Positions 1 through 3,926 of a stretch of DNA of 5,670 nt are shown piece by piece (within the stretch, counting starts at the first letter, position 1; every line of letters begins with the position of its first letter). This DNA is from Deltaproteobacteria bacterium (GTDB taxonomy: Bacteria > Desulfobacterota > DSM-4660 > Desulfatiglandales > Desulfatiglandaceae), in contig DUZB01000130.1 in NCBI GenBank assembly GCA_013349725.1, positions 1 to 5,670 of the forward strand, read 5' to 3'. A program made the translations under genes and the position numbers. Below the pieces are notes generated by a model. That model was not told the DNA's origin and made no database searches. It saw only the letters and a list, made by a program, of their open reading frames with translations.

Positions 1-34
1 ATCCCCGGGCCGGCAAACTGTTCGAGGGCCTATC
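1..34 (+). other. Upstream edge of the operon, no complete gene
   Basis: These bases precede the GTG start at 35. None of the three plus frames has a stop codon here. The upstream gene, expected from operon convention to be a DUF58 gene, therefore either ends left of the window or overlaps the next gene. The frame starting at base 3 stays open to a TAG at 189-191, but its translation does not resemble a DUF58 C-terminus, so I do not call it a gene. Confidence 0.5.
24..28 (+). promoter_or_regulatory. Ribosome binding site for the DUF4381 gene
   Basis: GAGGG lies 6 bases before the GTG at 35. It is a moderate Shine-Dalgarno match and the main reason for choosing GTG 35 over the in-frame GTG at 83, which has no purine-rich sequence in front of it. 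Confidence 0.5.
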
Positions 35-763
35 GTGGCAAACCAGACGGTTCCGCAATCCGCTGCTGCTGGTCCTCTGGACGTGGGCGCCTCTCCCATT
101 GGAGACATTCGCGACATTCGGGGCCCGCTTCACATCCCCGATCCTCTTGCCTGGCTTCCGTATTCGGCGGTGGGATTGGTTCTACTTTTAGCTTCGATAT
201 GGTTCTGGAAATGGTTCAGAAGGCAAAGAAACCAACGGGAAAAGCTGCCCTTTGAACTGGCGTTAGAGCAGTTAGAGAGGGCGAAGGCCTTCATGAAACC
301 GGAGACCGCCCTAAGATTCTCAGTAATGGTTTCCGACGCGGTACGAAAGTATATCGACAACCGATTTAAAATAGAAGTGACCAGGCACACGACGGAGGAA
401 TTCATGAGGCGGGTGGCGGCCGAACCGTCGGGGGAAATAAAAGTATACGGGGATCTTCTGAACGGTTTTTTAGGGCATTGCGACCTGGCCAAATTCGCGC
501 GCTATGCCCTCAGCGTAAAGCAGATGGAGGAGATGCTCCAGAGTGCCCTGCACTTTGTGGATGCCACGAGGCCCCGTCCGGAGGATCAGAAAGCCGGCCG
601 GAAAGTGGAAGAGGGAGAACCGGCTGTGGACAAGGGGATGGCTCGAAAAGGACCTCCCCTGATGACGATGTGGTGGGGAAAGGGTTTGGGTTTCATTTCA
701 AAAAAGACGGCTGTGCCGGCGGGTCCGGAGCAGCACACTGCCGTCGCAGCAGGAGGTAGATAA
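35..763 (+). CDS. DUF4381-type single-pass membrane protein of the Bat operon
   Basis: This 242-residue protein matches the DUF4381 family, usually found between DUF58 and batA genes; its biochemical role is unknown. Visible family features are the DIRDIRGP motif (residues 24-31) just before a membrane segment (about 39-60). A basic stretch (RRQRNQR, 62-68) follows, which implies N-terminus out and C-terminus in the cytoplasm. A helical domain (about 72-177) carries T-EEF (about 120-123), the CDLAKFAR block (149-156) and a final ALHFVDATRP (171-180). Residues 181-242 form a charged, Gly/Pro-rich tail with a WW pair that I do not recognise from the family core. Start GTG 35 has a GAGGG ribosome site, but the frame is open to the left edge, so a longer N-terminus, for example a signal peptide, cannot be excluded. 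The stop overlaps the batA start (TAATG), so the two are probably translationally coupled. The likely role is to anchor or adapt the VWA proteins to cytoplasmic partners (inference). Confidence 0.8.
   Translation: MANQTVPQSAAAGPLDVGASPIGDIRDIRGPLHIPDPLAWLPYSAVGLVLLLASIWFWKWFRRQRNQREKLPFELALEQLERAKAFMKPETALRFSVMVSDAVRKYIDNRFKIEVTRHTTEEFMRRVAAEPSGEIKVYGDLLNGFLGHCDLAKFARYALSVKQMEEMLQSALHFVDATRPRPEDQKAGRKVEEGEPAVDKGMARKGPPLMTMWWGKGLGFISKKTAVPAGPEQHTAVAAGGR
751..757 (+). promoter_or_regulatory. Strong Shine-Dalgarno for batA
   Basis: AGGAGGT sits 5 bases before the ATG at 763, inside the end of the upstream gene. It fixes the batA start and, with the TAATG overlap, supports coupled translation. 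Confidence 0.85.
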
Positions 764-1761
764 TGTTCCATTTTGATCATCCCGAAGTGTTGTGGCTGCT
801 GACGATCCTTCCCCTTCTTGCCCTTCTTAAAGGGAGAAGAGGAGCGGCGGCTTCCGTAAGGTATTCCACGGCTCAGACGGTCAAACTCCTGGCAGGATCA
901 AGGAAATCCAGAGCGGGAAGATGGCTTGGAACTCTTCGAATGATTGCCTTGGGTTTTCTGGTAGTGGCCCTGGCGCGACCCCAGATTGTCCATGGAACAT
1001 CCGAAGTGGAGGCCGGCGGCATCGATATCCTGCTTGCGCTGGACGTGTCGGGTTCCATGGAGGCCCTGGATTTTACCATCAAAGGAGAACCAGCAAACCG
1101 GGTAGCTGTGGTGAAAAAGGTCGTCTCCAGGTTCATCGATGAGAGACCCAATGACCGGATCGGTCTGGTGGCTTTTGCAGGAAGGCCTTATATGGTCAGC
1201 CCTCTGACACTGGACCATAACTGGCTGCAGCAGAGACTGGAGACTATCAGAACCGGTATGGTGGAAGATGGTACCGCCATCGGATCAGCGATCGCCGCCG
1301 GCGTGAATCGTCTGAGAGACCAGAAGGCAAAGAGCAAGATCGTTATTCTGCTGACGGACGGTATGAACAATGCAGGCAAAGTATCGCCCATTACGGCTTC
1401 CGAAGCCGCCGAAGCCCTCGGGATCAAGGTTTACACCATCGGCGCCGGTTCACGGGGCGAGGTCCCGGTTCCCGTAACCGACCAGTTCGGCAACCGTCGG
1501 ATTGTTCGAGCCAGGGTGGACATTGATGAAGAAACCCTTGGAAAAGTGGCCCACATGACCGGCGCGCAGTATTATCGGGCAACGGATACGGATTCACTGG
1601 AAAAGATCTACGGGGAAATCAACAAGCTGGAGACTACCACCAGAAAAATTACGAAATTTGAACACCGAAACGAGATGTTCTCCTGGGCGGCTATCGCCGT
1701 ACTCTTCTTCCTGGGGATGGAGTTGTTCATGGGGCAGACAAGATTTCGCAGGCTACCGTAG
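763..1761 (+). CDS. batA: BatA-type VWA-domain inner-membrane protein
   Basis: This 332-residue protein has the normal length for BatA. Its N-terminus contains the HPEVLWLL motif with a first membrane segment (about 8-22). A basic loop follows, then a second membrane segment (about 55-71) ending in the family-typical ALARPQ (69-74). The VWA domain spans about 87-290 and keeps every MIDAS residue: D94-x-S96-x-S98, T171 (in DGTAIG) and D199 (in LLTDG). It should therefore bind a divalent cation and a partner protein. Also typical are NDRIGLVAFAG (130-140), PLTLDHN (147-153) and VYTIGAG (223-229). A C-terminal membrane segment (about 306-324) and the short ending RRLP are as in other BatA proteins. 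Topology by the positive-inside rule puts the VWA domain in the periplasm. In the Bat literature BatA acts with BatB in envelope or oxidative stress tolerance, but its mechanism is not established. The start overlaps the preceding stop by one base; repeats begin within a few bases of the TAG. Confidence 0.93.
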   Translation: MFHFDHPEVLWLLTILPLLALLKGRRGAAASVRYSTAQTVKLLAGSRKSRAGRWLGTLRMIALGFLVVALARPQIVHGTSEVEAGGIDILLALDVSGSMEALDFTIKGEPANRVAVVKKVVSRFIDERPNDRIGLVAFAGRPYMVSPLTLDHNWLQQRLETIRTGMVEDGTAIGSAIAAGVNRLRDQKAKSKIVILLTDGMNNAGKVSPITASEAAEALGIKVYTIGAGSRGEVPVPVTDQFGNRRIVRARVDIDEETLGKVAHMTGAQYYRATDTDSLEKIYGEINKLETTTRKITKFEHRNEMFSWAAIAVLFFLGMELFMGQTRFRRLP

Positions 1762-1763
1762 CG

Positions 1764-1791
1764 CGAATGCGGAATGCGGAATGCGGAATGG
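1764..1791 (+). repeat. Tandem heptamer repeat (GGAATGC)
   Basis: Four adjacent 7-base units occupy 1764-1770, 1771-1777, 1778-1784 and 1785-1791. The middle two are identical GGAATGC; the first and last each differ by one base. A further degenerate unit, GGAAGAC, follows at 1792-1798. The array starts three bases after the batA stop. The minus strand reads as GCATTCC units, which encode the PHSAF-type peptides common in spurious annotations. Confidence 0.9.
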
Positions 1792-1804
1792 GGAAGACAG
1801 AGGA
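1776..1804 (+). repeat. 29-base imperfect direct repeat, copy 1
   Basis: This copy starts in the heptamer array and ends in GGAAGACAGAGGA. It matches copy 2 (1832-1860) at 26 of 29 positions, with the copies starting exactly 56 bases apart. Mismatches fall at repeat positions 8, 15 and 16. The last 13 bases are identical in both copies. Confidence 0.85.
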
Positions 1805-1831
1805 AGAAAGCCTGAAAGCTCAAAGTTGAAA

Positions 1832-1860
1832 GCGGAATACGGAATTTGGAAGACAGAGGA
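1832..1860 (+). repeat. 29-base imperfect direct repeat, copy 2
   Basis: This is the second copy of the repeat at 1776-1804 and ends in the same GGAAGACAGAGGA (1848-1860). Its GGAAT units are more degenerate (GGAATAC, GGAATTT) than those of copy 1, which suggests that only copy 1 expanded into, or kept, the clean heptamer array. Confidence 0.85.
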
Positions 1861-1870
1861 CGTAATCAGA

Positions 1871-1897
1871 ATCTGTGTAATCTGCGTAATCTGCGGA
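1871..1897 (+). repeat. Tandem nonamer repeat (ATCTGCGTA-like)
   Basis: Three 9-base units lie head to tail: ATCTGTGTA (1871-1879), ATCTGCGTA (1880-1888) and ATCTGCGGA (1889-1897), followed by TGA. A partly similar GTAATCAGA precedes them. Because the period is three codons, every frame yields a 3-residue repeat (ICV on the plus strand, QIT on the minus strand). I recall this element as a widespread intergenic repeat in environmental Gram-negative genomes. Its function is unknown. Confidence 0.88.
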
Positions 1898-1911
1898 TGA
1901 AACCTGAAAGG

Positions 1912-1917
1912 AAAGGA
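1912..1917 (+). promoter_or_regulatory. Ribosome binding site for the batB/C fusion gene
   Basis: AAAGGA lies 8 bases before the ATG at 1926 in a purine-only stretch; an overlapping AAAGG is at 1907-1911. It is weaker than the sites before batA and batD, and this gene has no upstream stop close enough for coupling. Confidence 0.6.
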
Positions 1918-1925
1918 AAAAGAAA

Positions 1926-3926
1926 ATGCAATTCGAATATGCAATCTGGTTGGTCGCAGGACTTGGCGCCTGCACGGTTTTAGGCTTTGCCTTTGCACAT
2001 TTTCATAAGAAAGGGCAGGTCGCTCTTCAACAATTTGCGGCAGGTCGTCTGCTTGAGCAGTTGACTCAAAATGTTTCAATTAGGCGCAGGCAGATCAAGA
2101 GGGTTCTTATCCTGACGGCGGTGGCCGCTCTTTTTGTGGCCCTGGCCCGGCCGCAGGTTGGTTTTGAGTGGAAAGAAGTAAAAAGGAAAGGGATAGACAT
2201 CCTCATGGCTGTGGATACATCCAAGAGCATGCTGGCGACCGACGTGAAACCAAATCGTCTGGAACGAAGCAAGCTGGGGATTATGGATTTTGTTTCGCGG
2301 CTCGAAGGAGATCGAGTGGGTCTTATTCCTTTTGCGGGAACGGCCTTTCTCATGTGCCCCCTGACGCTGGACTATGATGCCTTCAGGCAATCCCTGGAAG
2401 CCCTGGATACACAAATCATCCCACAGGGGGGAACCGACCTTGCCAGTGCTATCCGGGAAGCGGAATTTGCCTTTTCAAACGATGCCAACCACCGGATCCT
2501 GGTTCTTGTGACCGATGGCGAAGACCTGGAAGGAGAAGCCCTGTCCGCGGCAGAGGAGGCGGCCCGGAAAGGGTTGACCATTTATACAGTGGGTGTTGGG
2601 ACGCCGGCCGGGGAGCTGATCCCGCTGCCGAAGAATGGAAAAGGGGTTGCTTTTGCAAAAGACGAGAAGGGTCAGGTGGTAAAATCTCGTTTGGACGAAA
2701 AGATGCTTCGAGAGATTGCCCAGGCAACGGGGGGACTGTATGAACCCCTGGGCCGGCAGGCCGAGGGGCTGGACGCTATCTATCAGGAAAAATTGAGCCT
2801 CGTTCCGAAACAGGAACTGGCCGAAAGAAAGCAGAAAGTCCCTTTGGATCGGTTTGAATGGCCCCTGTTGGCGGCCTTCATCTTTCTCCTGTTGGAATTT
2901 GCCCTTTCAGACAGAAAAAGCCTTCGAAAAGGCATGCCCGTCATAAAGACCGCCCAAAGGCGTATCTTCAAGGGCGGTAAAGGCGCCCGGGCCGCTGCTT
3001 CGCTGGCCATTGTCTTCACCCTCTTTCTGAGCTTGAAAACCGCTGACGCCTCTCCCGGGAACGCCGAAAAAGCCTACTTTGAAGGCGACTATTCCCTGGC
3101 TGAAACCCAATACAGGGCGGAAGCCGCAAAAGCCCCGAAAGACCCTCAGCTTCAATTCAATCTGGGAACGGCATCCTACAAAGGCGGAAAATACGATGAT
3201 GCCCTGAATGCCTTTCAGGCGACGTTGAATGTCCAGGAAATACCGCTTCAGAACAAGGCCTATTACAATATGGGGAACACTCTCTATCGGAAGGGACAGG
3301 GAACGGAAAAATCTGATCCGAAGGATACGATCCAGAAATGGGAGAGCTCCATTCAGGCCTATGAAGGGGCGTTGAAACTGGATCCGGAAGACCAGGATGC
3401 GGCTTTCAACCGGGATTTCGTAAAAAAGCGCCTGGATGAACTCAAGAAACAGCAAAAACAAGACCAGAAACAGGATAAAAAGGATTCCAACCAGTGCGAG
3501 AACAAAAACAAGGATCAGGACAAAGACAAGAAAAATCAGGACGGAAACAAAGGCAACCAGCAGGCAAAAAAACCGGATCAGGACCTGGCTGAATCGGGTT
3601 CGGAAAACGATCAGAAGGGAAAGGAGGACCAGAAACAGACCCGGGCGAATGCCGGGGACAAGGCTGAACCGAAAAAGGATTCCCCTCAAACCGGAAAGAG
3701 CGGGAACGTCTCTGCAAAAGAAGATAAGATCGAACCCCGGGATCCAAACGGGAAAACTCCTGCCCCTGCCAGGGCGGAAAGACGACGCAGACCGGGGCAG
3801 ATGACCGAAGAACAGGCACAGAATCTGCTCGATTCCCTCAAGGGTGAAGATCAGGCCATGCCTGTGATGGCCGATGGAAAGGGCGCCGGCAAGGGAGTTA
3901 GGGAAAAGGAAAGGAGGGATTGGTAA
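1926..3926 (+). CDS. batB: BatB-BatC fusion: VWA membrane protein with C-terminal TPR domain
   Basis: This 666-residue protein joins two usually separate Bat proteins. The BatB part (about 1-330) has membrane segments at about 6-24 and 58-74, the typical ALARPQ (72-77), and a periplasmic VWA domain (about 88-292). The MIDAS is complete: D97-x-S99-x-S101, T170 and D197 (VTDGED). PFAGTAFLMCPLTLDYDAF (135-153) is the family block. A third membrane segment (about 309-326) leads to a basic loop (329-355) and a fourth hydrophobic segment (about 356-370). An AxA site (373-375) follows, which looks like a signal peptide. The BatC part has about three TPR-like helix pairs (about 377-489), a Lys/Gln/Asp-rich low-complexity region (about 503-600), and the conserved-looking end motif RRRPGQMTEEQAQNLLDSL (620-638). 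The TPR domain should be periplasmic and probably recruits partners. VWA-TPR fusions are known in Bat-like operons, so the fusion itself is not unique. The stop overlaps the batD start (TAATG). Confidence 0.92.
   Translation: MQFEYAIWLVAGLGACTVLGFAFAHFHKKGQVALQQFAAGRLLEQLTQNVSIRRRQIKRVLILTAVAALFVALARPQVGFEWKEVKRKGIDILMAVDTSKSMLATDVKPNRLERSKLGIMDFVSRLEGDRVGLIPFAGTAFLMCPLTLDYDAFRQSLEALDTQIIPQGGTDLASAIREAEFAFSNDANHRILVLVTDGEDLEGEALSAAEEAARKGLTIYTVGVGTPAGELIPLPKNGKGVAFAKDEKGQVVKSRLDEKMLREIAQATGGLYEPLGRQAEGLDAIYQEKLSLVPKQELAERKQKVPLDRFEWPLLAAFIFLLLEFALSDRKSLRKGMPVIKTAQRRIFKGGKGARAAASLAIVFTLFLSLKTADASPGNAEKAYFEGDYSLAETQYRAEAAKAPKDPQLQFNLGTASYKGGKYDDALNAFQATLNVQEIPLQNKAYYNMGNTLYRKGQGTEKSDPKDTIQKWESSIQAYEGALKLDPEDQDAAFNRDFVKKRLDELKKQQKQDQKQDKKDSNQCENKNKDQDKDKKNQDGNKGNQQAKKPDQDLAESGSENDQKGKEDQKQTRANAGDKAEPKKDSPQTGKSGNVSAKEDKIEPRDPNGKTPAPARAERRRRPGQMTEEQAQNLLDSLKGEDQAMPVMADGKGAGKGVREKERRDW
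2934..3050 (+). other. Embedded signal-peptide-like segment at the BatB/BatC junction
   Basis: Residues 337-375 of the fusion protein begin with a Met (ATG 2934). They continue with a basic n-region (K341, R345, R346, K349, K352, R355), a hydrophobic core (about 356-370) and A373-D374-A375 before the TPR domain. This is the layout of an N-terminal signal peptide. It may be a remnant of a separate batC gene, a fourth membrane anchor, or a signal peptidase cleavage site. The ATG has only AAGG one base upstream (2929-2932), too close for good initiation, so independent translation is doubtful. Confidence 0.6.
3432..3725 (+). repeat. Purine-rich segment coding a Lys/Gln/Asp low-complexity linker
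   Basis: About 98 codons of the BatC part (residues 503-600) use almost only Lys, Gln, Asp, Asn, Glu, Gly and Ser, so the coding strand is strongly purine-rich. It separates the TPR domain from the end motif and is probably a disordered, highly charged periplasmic tail, as is usual in BatC-like proteins. A lone Cys (524) sits in it. Confidence 0.75.
3911..3917 (+). promoter_or_regulatory. Strong Shine-Dalgarno for batD
   Basis: AAGGAGG lies 8 bases before the ATG at 3926, within the last codons of the fusion gene. It decides the batD start at the TAATG overlap over the second in-frame ATG at 3944. Confidence 0.8.

Larger units (their letters stand above)
1762..1925. other. Repeat-filled gap inside the bat operon
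   Basis: This 164-base noncoding gap separates batA from the batB/C fusion gene, whereas the other two junctions visible here overlap by one base. It holds the three repeat families listed separately, then a purine-rich stretch (about 1901-1925) with the ribosome site. CCTGAAAG occurs twice (1811-1818, 1903-1910). Open frames in it, such as those giving ICVICVICG on the plus strand or PHSAF and QITQI on the minus strand, are repeat translations, not genes. I saw no convincing sigma-70 promoter and no strong hairpin terminator, so transcription probably reads through. Confidence 0.8.

Noticed and set aside
3..191. Plus-strand frame open from the left edge to TAG at 189-191, possible C-terminus of the upstream gene
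   Set aside because: It would overlap the DUF4381 gene by about 157 bases and its translation does not look like the end of a DUF58 protein. Only the start of the upstream sequence could settle it.
1826..1854. TTGAAA at 1826-1831 as a possible -35 box for an internal promoter
   Set aside because: At a 17-base spacing the -10 position reads GAAGAC, which is not a usable match. The surrounding bases are repeat units.
1753..2079. Minus-strand frame through the intergenic repeats (108 codons), and the plus-strand frame at 1658-1900
   Set aside because: Their repetitive parts are translations of the heptamer and nonamer arrays (PHSAF, QITQI, ICV), and the rest overlaps bat genes. These are typical spurious annotations.
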